From Picosynechococcus sp. PCC 7003 (GTDB lineage Bacteria > Cyanobacteriota > Cyanobacteriia > Cyanobacteriales > MRBY01), in the NCBI RefSeq assembly GCF_001693255.1, contig NZ_CP016474.1, positions 1,072,661 through 1,136,660 on the forward strand: a stretch of DNA of 64,000 nucleotides. Reading direction: 5' to 3'. The notes beneath the pieces are model-generated. The model saw only the letters and a list, made by a program, of their open reading frames with translations, searched no databases and was not told where the DNA came from. The position numbers and the translations under genes were made by a program. Of the stretch, positions 38,515 through 49,473 are shown piece after piece. Every line of letters starts with the position of its first letter. Position 1 is the first letter of the stretch.

Positions 38515-39315
38515 CTACAATTGCTCAGAACGCCAATTGAGGGGTGTTTTTCCGTGGAATCGCCGGAATTGGTTGGTAAAGTAGCCGGCATCATGGTAGC
38601 CACATAACTCTGCAATTTTGTGGATTGGCTTATTTGTATTTTTCAATAATTTTCGAGCCTGTAGCATGCGCCTAGCGATAATCCATTGCTTCACTGTATA
38701 GCCAGTTTCTTTCTGAACTAAATTGCTCAGGTATGAAGAAGAGTAACCAACTTCTTCTGCGATGGCCTTGATTTTAATCGGTTGATGGTAATGATCTTCA
38801 ATAAAATCAAAAGCTCGATTTAAATTGCTGGAGTAGGGAAAAGAAAAATCGCGATCGATATCTGTTAATGGAAAGTTGATTTCGACATCAACAGAAGCAA
38901 CGGTTTTGTTTTTTTTTGAGTCTAGGTGGTGATTTTTGATCGTCTCTTGCTGCCGTTTTAGCCGAACATTAATCGCCCCTAAAAATTGTTCAACCGTGCA
39001 GGGCTTGGTCAGGTAATCGTCCGCTCCCAGCTGCATGCCATAGCGAAGCTCTGCCATGGTCACTTTTGCAGTTAGAAAAATAAAAGGGATCGCTGTTGTT
39101 TTAGGTGAACGGCGTATTTTTGACAATACAAAGTAACCATCCATGTCAGGCATGAGAATGTCACAAACAATTAAATTGGGTTGTTCGTTTAATGCTAGTT
39201 CAATCCCATCTAAAGCATTACTTGCAGCACAGGTTTTAAAGCCCTCAAATTCTAGGCATTTAAGGAAAACATTACGGGTTTCTGCTTCATCTTCAATAAT
39301 CAAAATTTTCGTCAT
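38515..39315 (-). CDS. Response regulator with AraC-type DNA-binding domain
   Basis: 266 residues. Receiver domain at 1-125 with Asp 52 in LIVCDILMPDMDG and Lys in DDYLTKPC. AraC-type double helix-turn-helix at about 165-266 (IKAIAEEVGYSSSYLSNLVQKETG, then KIAELCGYHDAGYFTNQFRR). It probably activates transcription when phosphorylated. It stands 299 bp upstream of cynA on the same strand, so it could regulate the cyn genes, but it is divergent from nothing and could have other targets. The gap between is very AT-rich. Confidence 0.9.
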   Translation of the reverse strand: MTKILIIEDEAETRNVFLKCLEFEGFKTCAASNALDGIELALNEQPNLIVCDILMPDMDGYFVLSKIRRSPKTTAIPFIFLTAKVTMAELRYGMQLGADDYLTKPCTVEQFLGAINVRLKRQQETIKNHHLDSKKNKTVASVDVEINFPLTDIDRDFSFPYSSNLNRAFDFIEDHYHQPIKIKAIAEEVGYSSSYLSNLVQKETGYTVKQWIIARRMLQARKLLKNTNKPIHKIAELCGYHDAGYFTNQFRRFHGKTPLNWRSEQL

Positions 39316-39836
39316 TGCCTTATTGTTTCCAAAAATTGATCATTTATGCTGGCAAGTGGAGCACCCTATATTCTAGGGTTTAGATCGCAAACTGATATTG
39401 TTTTGTCGTCCAGATACAGTCACTGCATTCGACTTAAGTTTTATTAGCCTTTAATTGTGGTCAGCTTGATGTATCCCGCTATACAAAATAGGGGCGATCG
39501 CCATTATCAACTTGAAAAAGCATTGTTGAATCACGCCTTGAAGTGCTGTGTGACCGTTCCGTACTCGCTACTTTGATCAGCAGGTGATTATGGTTCAGTG
39601 GTGTAATAATAAAGTCAAAGATGCTCCAGCATTCTGGGTAACATCGATGGCGATCGCAATCTAGTTCTAAGGCGAGTGGAGCCGATAATCACGAAGCACA
39701 AAAGCTCATCACAATAAACAAATAAAACGATTACGATTGAGGTATAAAGTGAGACAAGGCACGGTTGCGGCTTTTGTGCGCTACACTACAATATTAAGAA
39801 TTATTACATTAGTTTCGATAAGACGAGGTTTTTACC
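39316..39836. promoter_or_regulatory. Intergenic region upstream of hli
   Basis: 520 bp with no gene; two HIP1 sites. Near its end TTGCGG (39761) and TACAAT (39787) lie in the right order for a sigma-70 promoter, with a spacer of roughly 20 bp, longer than ideal. TTACATTA at 39804-39811 resembles one half of the HLR1 box bound by RpaB at high-light genes, but the second half is missing. AGACGAGG before the ATG is a good ribosome site. Confidence 0.35.
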
Positions 39837-40007
39837 ATGGCAGCTCCAGAACCCACCGTTAAGCCCAATCTCGAAGATCCCAAGTTTGGCTTCAATCTCT
39901 ATTCTGAAAAGCTCAATGGCCGGGCGGCGATGATTGGGATCATTATTGCGATCGCCATCGAATTACTGACCAAAGAAGGTGTCCTGAGCTGGTTGGGGTT
40001 GATCTAA
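39837..40007 (+). CDS. hli: High-light-inducible protein (one-helix CAB-like)
   Basis: 56 residues: an N-terminal part with FGFNLYSEKLNGRAAMIG, then a single membrane helix (IGIIIAIAIELLT). The ExLNGRAAM motif is the chlorophyll-binding signature of Hlips, which bind chlorophyll and carotenoid in the thylakoid and protect new photosystem II. A ribosome site (GACGAGG) lies 9 bp upstream, and a terminator follows, so the gene is transcribed alone. Confidence 0.93.
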   Translation: MAAPEPTVKPNLEDPKFGFNLYSEKLNGRAAMIGIIIAIAIELLTKEGVLSWLGLI

Positions 40008-40042
40008 GGCCGCTGACCAATTCTTTGTTTATTGAGTCTGGG

Positions 40043-40073
40043 TCTTCCTCGCCATTGTGGGGAAGATTTTTTT
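40043..40073 (+). terminator. Intrinsic terminator after hli
   Basis: TCTTCC pairs with GGAAGA (40043-40048 with 40061-40066), extended by CTC and GTGG pairing in the loop flanks, and is followed by seven T. It lies 36 bp after the hli stop. Confidence 0.75.
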
Positions 40074-40134
40074 CGTTTTTAATAAGAATCCCCGGCCCCA
40101 GGGATCATCACCGCTATTTTTTTCAGTAACTGCC

Positions 40135-41739
40135 ATGCTTCGTCTTACGGAAATCAAACTGCCCCTCGACCACAGCCCGGAGGCGATCGCCCAGGCCATT
40201 TGCCAGAAGTTGAAAATTCAGCCGGACGACCTACTCGAGTACCAAATTTTTAAGCGCAGCTACGACGCCCGCAAAAAGAGCAATATTTACCTCGTCTACA
40301 TCTTTGATGTGCGCACCACCAAGGATCAAGCTCTACTGAAACGCTTCAAAAAAGATCCCCACGTACTCCCCACCCCAGACATGAGCTACAAAATGGTGGC
40401 CCAGGCACCAGAAGATTGTGAGACACGACCCATCGTCATTGGCATGGGGCCTTGCGGGATGTTTGCGGGGTTAATGCTGGCAAAAATGGGCTTTCGGCCT
40501 ATCGTATTAGAACGAGGCAAAACCGTTAACGAGCGCACCAAAGACACCTTTAATTTCTGGAAAAAGAAAGGGGACTTTAACCCCGAATCCAACGCCCAGT
40601 TCGGGGAAGGGGGCGCAGGTACATTTTCCGATGGGAAGCTTTATAGTCAAGTGCGCGATCGCCACCATTACAAACGCAAAGTCCTCGAAGAATTCGTCGC
40701 CGCCGGCGCTAACCCCGAAATTCTCTACATCGCCAAGCCCCACATCGGCACCTTCAAACTTGTCGGCATCGTTCAAAGCATCCGCAAAACCATCGAATCT
40801 CTCGGCGGCGAAATTCGCTTTCAAAGCAAAGTCAAAACCCTCGAACTGGAAAACCATCAGGTTAAAGGCGTCACCCTCGAAAATGGCGAATTTATTCCCA
40901 GTTCCCATGTGGTGCTAGCCATGGGCCACAGTGCGCGGGATACTTTCCAAATGCTCCATGACCAGGGCGTTTACATCGAACCCAAACCCTTTTCCATTGG
41001 CTTCCGCATCGAACATCCCCAACCCCTCATCGATGAATGTCGCTACGGGGAATTTGCTGGCAATAAAATCCTGGGCGCCGCCGATTACAAGCTCGTGCAC
41101 CATTGTCAAAATGGGCGATCGGTCTATAGCTTTTGTATGTGTCCGGGGGGCTTAGTCATTGGGGCCACCTCCGAGGCAGGTAAAGTTGTCACCAATGGCA
41201 TGAGCCAATATTCCCGCAACGAACGCAACGCCAATGCGGGGATCGTCGTCGGCATTACTCCAGAAACAGATTTTCCAGGCCATCCTTTAGCTGGGATCGA
41301 TCTCCAGCGACAGTTAGAAGCCAGAGCCTTTGAACTGGGTGGCGGCGATTACAGTGCGCCGGGCCAATTGGTGGGGGATTTCCTGGCAGGTCGTTCTTCT
41401 GAGTTCTTGGGCAAGGTTAAGCCTTCCTATGCACCGGGGGTCAAGTTAACGGATCTCAGCACCGCGCTTCCGGACTATGCCATCGAAGCCATTCGGGAAG
41501 CTCTACCTGCCTTTGACAAACAAATTCAAGGGTTTGCCATGGCCGAGGCGATGTTAACGGGAGTAGAAACGCGCACCTCTTCGCCAATCCGCGTTAAACG
41601 GGGCAAAAATTACCAGAGTATTAATACCCAGGGCCTCTATCCTGCGGGGGAGGGAGCCGGCTATGCGGGGGGCATTCTCTCGGCGGCCATTGATGGGGTC
41701 AAAGTGGCAGAGGCGATCGCCTTGAATCTTGTTTGCTGA
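40135..41739 (+). CDS. Uncharacterised FAD-dependent dehydrogenase (COG2509-like)
   Basis: 534 residues from ATG 40135 (MLRLTEIKLPLDHS); a longer frame from 40057 would include the hli terminator. An N-terminal 90-residue domain (EYQIFKRSYDARKKSNI) precedes the FAD Rossmann fold: IVIGMGPCGMFAGLMLAKMG near 104, then ERGKTVNERTKDT, and a late GAGYAGGILSAAIDG that closes the FAD site. It matches a conserved family of flavoproteins present in most cyanobacteria and chloroplasts; its substrate is not known. Flavin-dependent reduction or oxidation in the cytoplasm is inferred. Confidence 0.87.
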   Translation: MLRLTEIKLPLDHSPEAIAQAICQKLKIQPDDLLEYQIFKRSYDARKKSNIYLVYIFDVRTTKDQALLKRFKKDPHVLPTPDMSYKMVAQAPEDCETRPIVIGMGPCGMFAGLMLAKMGFRPIVLERGKTVNERTKDTFNFWKKKGDFNPESNAQFGEGGAGTFSDGKLYSQVRDRHHYKRKVLEEFVAAGANPEILYIAKPHIGTFKLVGIVQSIRKTIESLGGEIRFQSKVKTLELENHQVKGVTLENGEFIPSSHVVLAMGHSARDTFQMLHDQGVYIEPKPFSIGFRIEHPQPLIDECRYGEFAGNKILGAADYKLVHHCQNGRSVYSFCMCPGGLVIGATSEAGKVVTNGMSQYSRNERNANAGIVVGITPETDFPGHPLAGIDLQRQLEARAFELGGGDYSAPGQLVGDFLAGRSSEFLGKVKPSYAPGVKLTDLSTALPDYAIEAIREALPAFDKQIQGFAMAEAMLTGVETRTSSPIRVKRGKNYQSINTQGLYPAGEGAGYAGGILSAAIDGVKVAEAIALNLVC

Positions 41740-41870
41740 TAATTCAGTGAAATCGCGCTTTTTTTCCTAAGGTATCTCCACTACACTGGTACTACAATTT
41801 TCGATATTTTGCCTCATTCCGAGGGCAGATATCTGGGTGCATCTTAAATTTAAGGGGATAAGCGACGATT

Positions 41871-42206
41871 ATGACTCGGGCAACTAGTACGACAGACATG
41901 GAAGTTACCAGCATTCGCCTAGAGCGCAAACTGAAAGATAAACTCAAGGAACTCGCCGGGAACCAAGGATACCAGGCCCTAATCCGCGATATTCTCTGGA
42001 ACTACGTCAATCACAACTCAGGGGAATATCGTCCCCAGTTTAGCGAAGCAGATATTCGGGCAACCCTTGAGGCGATCGCCCAAAAAGATGAAACCTGCGC
42101 CCTTACGGGTAAACGTATCCAAACCGGTGAAACCATGTTTCTCGGCCTCACCATCCACGGCGATTTTGTTCCCCTAAGTCCGGCTGTCGATCTGCCCAAT
42201 CCTTAG
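41871..42206 (+). CDS. Conserved cyanobacterial protein with ribbon-helix-helix-like N-terminus
   Basis: 111 residues. The N-terminal half (EVTSIRLERKLKDKLKELAG, then YQALIRDILWNYV) looks like a ribbon-helix-helix DNA-binding unit. The C-terminal half contains CALTGKRIQTGETMFLGL and DFVPLSPAVDLP, with only one Cys, so no zinc knuckle. A good ribosome site (AAGGGGATAAG) precedes ATG 41871. I do not know its role. It ends 2 bp from the convergent sipA. Confidence 0.75.
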   Translation: MTRATSTTDMEVTSIRLERKLKDKLKELAGNQGYQALIRDILWNYVNHNSGEYRPQFSEADIRATLEAIAQKDETCALTGKRIQTGETMFLGLTIHGDFVPLSPAVDLPNP

Positions 42207-42208
42207 GT

Positions 42209-42433
42209 CTACTCCGCCTCAGCGGCAACGGTCAGATACGTTTCTTCGAGCAAAAAAGACCCCCGTTCAAACTTAACTACCCAATAACCACCAGGGCGGC
42301 GATCGCCAAGGGTACCGACCTCTCCCACCGCTAACAAATCCGCCGGACGTAGCATCGGCATCGGATCTGCTGTCTTGAGAAAAGGAGGTAACTGGGCCAA
42401 CTTTACCTGGGCCCCTTGCTTAAATTCGGCCAT
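42209..42433 (-). CDS. sipA: SipA-like regulator (DUF3148), partner of NblS/Hik33
   Basis: 74 residues from ATG 42433 (MAEFKQGAQVKLA). The pattern PPFLKTADPMPMLRP, then GTLGDRRPGGYWVVKF and SFLLEETYL matches DUF3148, the SipA/Ssl3451 family. SipA binds the sensor kinase NblS/Hik33, which controls high-light and nutrient responses, and stimulates its autophosphorylation. A longer frame to 42505 would start inside the ndhF terminator and is not used. It lies downstream of ndhF on the same strand. Confidence 0.85.
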   Translation of the reverse strand: MAEFKQGAQVKLAQLPPFLKTADPMPMLRPADLLAVGEVGTLGDRRPGGYWVVKFERGSFLLEETYLTVAAEAE

Positions 42434-42482
42434 GATTTTTTTTGCTAACCCCTGTAACAACACCACTGCAAATCTTATCAGG

Positions 42483-42517
42483 AAAAAAACAAAACCCCCT
42501 ACCACTCAGGCAAGGGG
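42483..42517 (-). terminator. Possible terminator after ndhF
   Basis: On the minus strand CCCC pairs with GGGG around TTGCCTGAGTGGTA (inner GCC/GGT), followed by TTTTGTTTTTTT. It stands between ndhF and sipA, so sipA may need its own promoter. Confidence 0.55.
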
Positions 42518-42553
42518 AATTTATTTATCTCAACTTTCGGAATGCGGTAAAGA

Positions 42554-44548
42554 CTAGGCCACACTAAAGAAAATCACAAAACCCAGCACCGCCCCAAACA
42601 CAATGAGCGCATAGAACTGGACACGACCATTTTCAATATATTTCAAGCCTTCCCCACTCAGGAGAGTGGCGATCCCCGTCAGGTTTACGGCCCCATCGAC
42701 GACGCGATAGTCCACCTCCAGGATTTGTCGGGCCACACGCCGGGTACCCATCACAAAAACATTGTTGTAAATATCGTCGAAGTACCATTTGTTCAAAGAC
42801 AGTTGGTACAACACCGGGAATTTTTCAGCCAAACTCGCCGGATCAATTTTTCGCTGGAGATACATCAGCGAGGCAATGGTAATACCAATGAGGGCGATCC
42901 CCACAGAATTACCACCCATGATCAAAAATTCTGTCAATTCAAAACCATGTTCAGCGGCCTCTGCTGTTTCATTGGGAGAAAAGACAAAGGCTTCAAAGCG
43001 ATTGCCCCAAGGAACTCCCAGCAAACCAATCAACACCGACGGAACCGCCAAAGCCATCAACGGAAAAGTCATCGTTAAAGGAGACTCGTGGGGCTTAGAG
43101 CCATGGTGGCCTTCTTCGGGGGCTTGACCTGCCGCAGTCAGGAGTTTTCCTTGCAGTTGATGATCCGTACCACGAAACTCCCCTTCAAAGGTCAGGAAGT
43201 ACATCCGGAACATGTAAAAAGCGGTCATGCCAGCGGTGGCCCAACCAATGAACCAGAGCACTGGATTGGCTTCAAATGCCAGGCCTAAAATTTCGTCTTT
43301 CGACCAGAAACCAGCAAAGGGCGGGATCCCACAGATAGCGAGGGTGCCAACTAAAAACGTTGTGGCGGTGATGGGCATATACTTCCGTAGTCCACCCATC
43401 AGGCGCATATCCTGGGCTAGTACGGCGTTATGGCCGACGACCTCTTCCATGCCATGGATCACAGAACCAGAGCCCAAGAAAAGCATCGCTTTAAAGTAGG
43501 CATGGGTCATTAGGTGGAACAGACCAGCGGTATAGCCACCGATCCCCATCGCCATCACCATATAGCCCAATTGGGACATGGTGGAATAGGCAAGACCTTT
43601 TTTAATGTCGTTTTGGGTCAAGGCAATGGTTGCCCCCAGAAAAGCGGTGGTTGCCCCCGTCCAGGCAATGACATTCATCGCTTCTGGGATCGGCTCAAAC
43701 ACAGGATACATCCGCGCGACGAGAAATACCCCAGCAGCAACCATGGTCGCAGCGTGGATCAAGGCGGAAATGGGGGTCGGCCCTTCCATGGCGTCCGGGA
43801 GCCACACATGGAGGGGAAATTGAGCGGATTTAGCCACAGGGCCAAGGAAAACGAGTACGGCAAAGACAATGGCCAGGAGGGAACTAATTTGCCCCGTCGA
43901 GACGAGATCCACGAGGCGATCGCCCATCAGATCAAACTCAAAACTGCCCGTGGCCCAGTAGAGACCGAGCATCCCCAGCAAGAGACCAAAATCGCCGACA
44001 CGGTTTGTGACAAAGGCCTTTTGGCAAGCCTCTGCCGCCGCTTTGCGGTCGTACCAGAAACCAATCAGGAGGTAGGAGCACATCCCCACCAGTTCCCAGA
44101 AAATATAAACCTGCACCAGATTTGGGCTAAAAACCAGGCCCAACATCGACGAGCTAAAAATGCTCAAATAAGCATAGAAACGGACATAACCCGGATCGTG
44201 GGCCATATAACCATCGGTATAGATCATCACCAGCAAAGCCACCGTGGTGACGATCACCGACATCAAGGCACTCAGGTGATCCACGGTATAGCCCATCTGC
44301 AGATGAAAGTCGCCTGCCGCTGCCCATTCTAGGGTGTAGGTAAAGGCTTCATGACCCTGAATTTGACTCCAGAGTAGCCCAAAAGAAAGGGCCATTGAAG
44401 TGCCAATGAGCGACAGAACAAATACCGCATTGAGTTGCCGTAGCTTGTTCGTGAATTTGTTTAAGGAGATTAAGCCGATCCCGATGATCATTGCCCCTAA
44501 CAGAGGCAGCACCGGAATCAACCATGCATATTGATAAAGCGGTTCCAT
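42554..44548 (-). CDS. ndhF: NAD(P)H-quinone oxidoreductase (NDH-1) subunit 5, NdhF1 type
   Basis: A proton-pumping subunit of photosynthetic NDH-1, needed for respiration and cyclic electron flow. 664 residues, about sixteen membrane helices. Family motifs: YTVDHLSALMSVIVTTVALLV, ELVGMCSYLLIGFWY, LHVWLPDAMEGPTPISALIHAATMV with the lysine-helix region, and LTQNDIKKGLAYSTMSQLGYM. The C-terminal part with lateral helix (LSLNKWYFDDIYN) is full. PCC 7002 ndhF mutants are known to lose cyclic flow and photoheterotrophic growth. The gene ends its own transcript and is divergent from petH. Confidence 0.97.
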   Translation of the reverse strand: MEPLYQYAWLIPVLPLLGAMIIGIGLISLNKFTNKLRQLNAVFVLSLIGTSMALSFGLLWSQIQGHEAFTYTLEWAAAGDFHLQMGYTVDHLSALMSVIVTTVALLVMIYTDGYMAHDPGYVRFYAYLSIFSSSMLGLVFSPNLVQVYIFWELVGMCSYLLIGFWYDRKAAAEACQKAFVTNRVGDFGLLLGMLGLYWATGSFEFDLMGDRLVDLVSTGQISSLLAIVFAVLVFLGPVAKSAQFPLHVWLPDAMEGPTPISALIHAATMVAAGVFLVARMYPVFEPIPEAMNVIAWTGATTAFLGATIALTQNDIKKGLAYSTMSQLGYMVMAMGIGGYTAGLFHLMTHAYFKAMLFLGSGSVIHGMEEVVGHNAVLAQDMRLMGGLRKYMPITATTFLVGTLAICGIPPFAGFWSKDEILGLAFEANPVLWFIGWATAGMTAFYMFRMYFLTFEGEFRGTDHQLQGKLLTAAGQAPEEGHHGSKPHESPLTMTFPLMALAVPSVLIGLLGVPWGNRFEAFVFSPNETAEAAEHGFELTEFLIMGGNSVGIALIGITIASLMYLQRKIDPASLAEKFPVLYQLSLNKWYFDDIYNNVFVMGTRRVARQILEVDYRVVDGAVNLTGIATLLSGEGLKYIENGRVQFYALIVFGAVLGFVIFFSVA

Positions 44549-46438
<1,890 letters not shown>

Positions 46439-46498
46439 AAACATTGCCGCGAGCTTCTGCTAGTCACACTATCGTGCAATTTCAGCAAGTTAATGTCT

Positions 46499-46534
46499 GC
46501 CCTGGGAGCCACTATGGTTTGTCAGGGCTTTTTT
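46499..46534 (+). terminator. Intrinsic terminator after petH
   Basis: GCCCTG (46499-46504) pairs with CAGGGC (46523-46528), with further pairing of GAGCCA to TGGTTT inside, followed by six T. It is 60 bp after the petH stop. Confidence 0.85.
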
Positions 46535-46659
46535 CTTAGAAGAGAAATCTTTCTAGAAAACCTGGTAAAAATAGGCAGCTCATCCAGAGAATTCACCTTT
46601 AATCCCCAAAGTGAAGGGGATATTTATAAAATTGAAGGTAACAAAATCAGCAGTCAAAT

Positions 46660-47148
46660 ATGTTTGATCGAAGTCTTAATCGAGTGAACGAGCGGTTAAA
46701 TCGCACCTTGACTCGTAATCAATTGCTACAACAGGCCACTGATCAAACACGTTGGCAACTCCGAGTAAGTCGGGTTGTCATCTACTATTTTTACCGGGAA
46801 TGGAAAGGACAGGTGATTATCGAATCCCTGAGCCAGAGTGAATTTTCAATTTTAGGATCGACGGGGGCAGATGATTGTTTTAATGGTGATTATGCCCAAC
46901 GGTACCACCAAGGCAGAATTCTGCAGGTTACAGATATTGAAGCGAGTGATTTTGAGCCTTGTCACCTGGACTTTTTGCGGTCAATTCGGGTGCGGGCAGA
47001 TCTGGTTGCGCCGATCATCGTTGATCAACGTTTGTGGGGATTGTTAGCGGCTCATCACCACGAGGTACGGACTTGGCTAACGGAGGAAGTGGAGTTTGTT
47101 CGGCAGCAAGCACAAATCCTAGCTGTTGATTTACAACTCATGGACTAG
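46660..47148 (+). CDS. Stand-alone GAF protein with DXCF-type cyanobacteriochrome cysteines
   Basis: 162 residues, one GAF domain with a short N-terminal helix (RVNERLNRTLTRNQLL) and nothing else. It has the bilin-binding pattern of cyanobacteriochromes: DDCF with Cys 73, then PCHLDFLRSIRVRADLVAPI with the canonical Cys 101, and LWGLLAAHHHEVRTW. The two Cys are 28 residues apart, as in TePixJ (Cys 494 and 522), a blue/green DXCF photoreceptor. An output domain (kinase, GGDEF or MCP) is missing. An OmpR-type regulator gene starts 114 bp downstream on the same strand. Light sensing is therefore an inference from both Cys; a chromophore-free GAF is the alternative. Confidence 0.82.
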   Translation: MFDRSLNRVNERLNRTLTRNQLLQQATDQTRWQLRVSRVVIYYFYREWKGQVIIESLSQSEFSILGSTGADDCFNGDYAQRYHQGRILQVTDIEASDFEPCHLDFLRSIRVRADLVAPIIVDQRLWGLLAAHHHEVRTWLTEEVEFVRQQAQILAVDLQLMD

Positions 47149-47262
47149 ATCCTTACCATGACTCAACTTAAAGGTGTGAATGTATAGGAAATCACAATGT
47201 ACTAGCCAAATCTCTGCCTTTTGATGTATATGTTGGCGTAACCCTGTAAATAATTTATTTTT

Positions 47263-48018
47263 ATGCTCTCCCTTGATTTGATGTCACATACCCTAGATGC
47301 TGAGCTATCGACGAAAGCACGGATCCTAGTAGTGGAGGACGAGGCAGTCATTCGTGACATGATTGTGATGGGTTTAGAGGAAGAAGGTTATGAGGTCTTT
47401 TTTGCGGATAATGGCCGTACAGGCTTGAATATGTTGCAAAATCCAGAATTCAACGCTCCGGATATGCCTCTGGATTTGGTAATTCTGGATATTATGCTGC
47501 CGGAAGTGAATGGTTTAGATCTTTGTCGTTTTTTGAGATATCAGGGAAACACGATTCCGATTTTGGTATTGAGCGCTAAGGCGAGTGAAACAGACCGGGT
47601 TTTGGGCCTAGAGGTGGGTGCTGATGATTATTTAACGAAGCCTTTTAGTTTGCGGGAGTTGGTAGCCCGGTGTCGGGCGCTGTTGCGACGTCAACAGTTT
47701 ATCCGCAGCACGCCTAAAAACTCGGTGCGCCAGTTTAAGGATATTTCTTTGTTCCCGGAGGAATGTCGGGTGACGGTACGGGGTGAGGAAGTGAGTTTGT
47801 CGCCCAAGGAATATCGTTTATTGGAATTGTTTATGAGTTATCCGCGTCGGGTTTGGTCGCGAGATCAGTTAATTGAGCAGGTTTGGGGTGCTGATTTTCT
47901 AGGGGATACAAAAACGGTAGATGTGCACATCCGTTGGTTACGGGAAAAGTTAGAGTTAGATCCGAGTCAGCCGGAATATTTGATCACAGTGCGGGGCTTT
48001 GGCTATCGATTTGGTTAG
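47263..48018 (+). CDS. OmpR/PhoB-family response regulator
   Basis: 251 residues. Receiver at about 19-140 (ILVVEDEAVIRDM, phosphate-accepting Asp in LVILDIMLPEVNG, DDYLTKPF) and winged helix at 150-251 (VSLSPKEYRLLELFMSYP, then KTVDVHIRWLREKL and TVRGFGYRFG). The sequence is close to a conserved cyanobacterial regulator that I recall as SphR-like (phosphate control), but I cannot prove this. ATG 47263 and 47281 are both possible. No kinase is adjacent; the GAF protein upstream is the nearest signalling gene. Confidence 0.9.
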   Translation: MLSLDLMSHTLDAELSTKARILVVEDEAVIRDMIVMGLEEEGYEVFFADNGRTGLNMLQNPEFNAPDMPLDLVILDIMLPEVNGLDLCRFLRYQGNTIPILVLSAKASETDRVLGLEVGADDYLTKPFSLRELVARCRALLRRQQFIRSTPKNSVRQFKDISLFPEECRVTVRGEEVSLSPKEYRLLELFMSYPRRVWSRDQLIEQVWGADFLGDTKTVDVHIRWLREKLELDPSQPEYLITVRGFGYRFG

Positions 48019-48075
48019 GGGAAAGCGGCCATAATTCGATACAATCAGCGATCACATTGTTTCGACAGAGATGGT

Positions 48076-49419
48076 ATGGCTCAGGCGCTCGTCATTGGAA
48101 TTGGTCGTTCGGGAATTGCGGCGGCACGGCTTTTGAAGCGACAGGGTTGGGAGGTGGTCTTAGGCGATCGCCAAACGGATGAATCCCTCGTCGCGGTGCA
48201 ACAGGACTTATCGGCCCAAGGGATTACGGTCAAACTCGGCCATACGCCAAACCTAGCAGGCGATCGCCCCGATCTGATTGTGGTGAGTCCGGGAGTACCT
48301 TGGGATATTCCTTTTCTGAAAGAAGCGCGAGACCAAGGCATTGACACCATCGGCGAAATGGAATTGGCTTGGCGCAATCTGGATCAAAAACCCTGGGTCG
48401 GTATTACCGGCACAAACGGTAAAACCACCACCACCGCCCTGGTAGAAGCGATTTTTCAAGTAGCAGGTCGGGGCGGCCCTGCCTGTGGGAATATTGGTCA
48501 CGCTGCCTGTGAGCTTGTGTTGGGAGAAGCCACCCCAGAGTGGATTGTGGCAGAAATTAGTAGCTACCAAATTGAATCCGCACCGACTCTCCGTCCCCAA
48601 ATTGGTGTGTGGACGACCTTCACGCCAGACCACCTCGCCCGCCACTACACCCTCGACAATTATCACAACATTAAAGCGTCCCTCATTCGGCGTAGTCGTC
48701 GCCAGGTCTTGAATGGGGATGATCCGTTTTTGCGATCGCAGGCTGAACAATGGCCCGACGCCTATTGGACAAGCACCAAGGGAGCAGAACATTTACCCTG
48801 TGACCCTAAACGGGGGGTATTTATCCAGGATGCTTGGGTGAAAGCCTTTGGGGAATTGGTGATTCCGGTTTCTCTGCTGAAAATGGTCGGCGACCATAAC
48901 CGCCAAAATTTACTCTTGGCGATCGCCGCCGCCCGATTAGCAAATATCGACAAAGGGGCGATCGCCGAGGCCATTGCTACCTTTCCTGGTGTGCCCCACC
49001 GTCTGGAGTTAATTCGCCAGCACCAGGGAGTTGATTTTATCAATGATAGTAAAGCAACGAACTACGACGCCGCCGAGGTGGGCTTAAATGCGGCCCCTGG
49101 CCCAGTGATCCTCATTGCCGGGGGTGAACCCAAAGAAGGCAATGCCGAGGCCTGGATCAAAAAAATCAAAGAAAAGGCAGCGACGGTGCTCTTAATCGGT
49201 GAGGCAGCCCCCCAATTTGCCCAGTTACTCCAAGAGAGCAATTACACCCAGTACGAAATTGTCGCCACCCTAGAAAAGGCGATCGCCCGCAGTGTTGCCT
49301 TAATTCCGACCCTCCAACCGAAAGCAGTGCTCCTTTCCCCCGCCTGTGCCAGCTTTGATCAATACCGTAGTTTCGAACATCGGGGCGATCACTTCCGTCA
49401 CCTCTGCCAAGCCCTATAG
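48076..49419 (+). CDS. murD: UDP-N-acetylmuramoyl-L-alanine:D-glutamate ligase
   Basis: Adds D-glutamate in cytoplasmic peptidoglycan precursor synthesis. 447 residues with an N-terminal Rossmann domain ([17 protein letters not shown]), P-loop [16 protein letters not shown] near 112, [13 protein letters not shown], the [15 protein letters not shown] region with the substrate His, the carbamylated-Lys helix (NYHNIKASL) and C-terminal [15 protein letters not shown]. The start is ATG 48076, 57 bp after the regulator gene. Confidence 0.97.
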   Translation: MAQALVIGIGRSGIAAARLLKRQGWEVVLGDRQTDESLVAVQQDLSAQGITVKLGHTPNLAGDRPDLIVVSPGVPWDIPFLKEARDQGIDTIGEMELAWRNLDQKPWVGITGTNGKTTTTALVEAIFQVAGRGGPACGNIGHAACELVLGEATPEWIVAEISSYQIESAPTLRPQIGVWTTFTPDHLARHYTLDNYHNIKASLIRRSRRQVLNGDDPFLRSQAEQWPDAYWTSTKGAEHLPCDPKRGVFIQDAWVKAFGELVIPVSLLKMVGDHNRQNLLLAIAAARLANIDKGAIAEAIATFPGVPHRLELIRQHQGVDFINDSKATNYDAAEVGLNAAPGPVILIAGGEPKEGNAEAWIKKIKEKAATVLLIGEAAPQFAQLLQESNYTQYEIVATLEKAIARSVALIPTLQPKAVLLSPACASFDQYRSFEHRGDHFRHLCQAL

Positions 49420-49473
49420 AGCTAAAACCCTTTAGCATTAAAGAAAATTACAAACACTTACTGGGAGCACACT

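Noticed and set aside
40057-40134. Longer N-terminus for the FAD dehydrogenase
   Set aside because: The extra 26 codons include the hli terminator; the ATG at 40135 matches the family start better.
43514-44332. 272-codon open frame antisense to ndhF
   Set aside because: It is the shadow of a strongly conserved membrane-protein gene, its composition is unnatural (His, Gln and Gly rich), and it has no ribosome site.
46493-46687. 64-codon frame after petH
   Set aside because: It includes the petH terminator hairpin and overlaps the start of the GAF gene in another frame.
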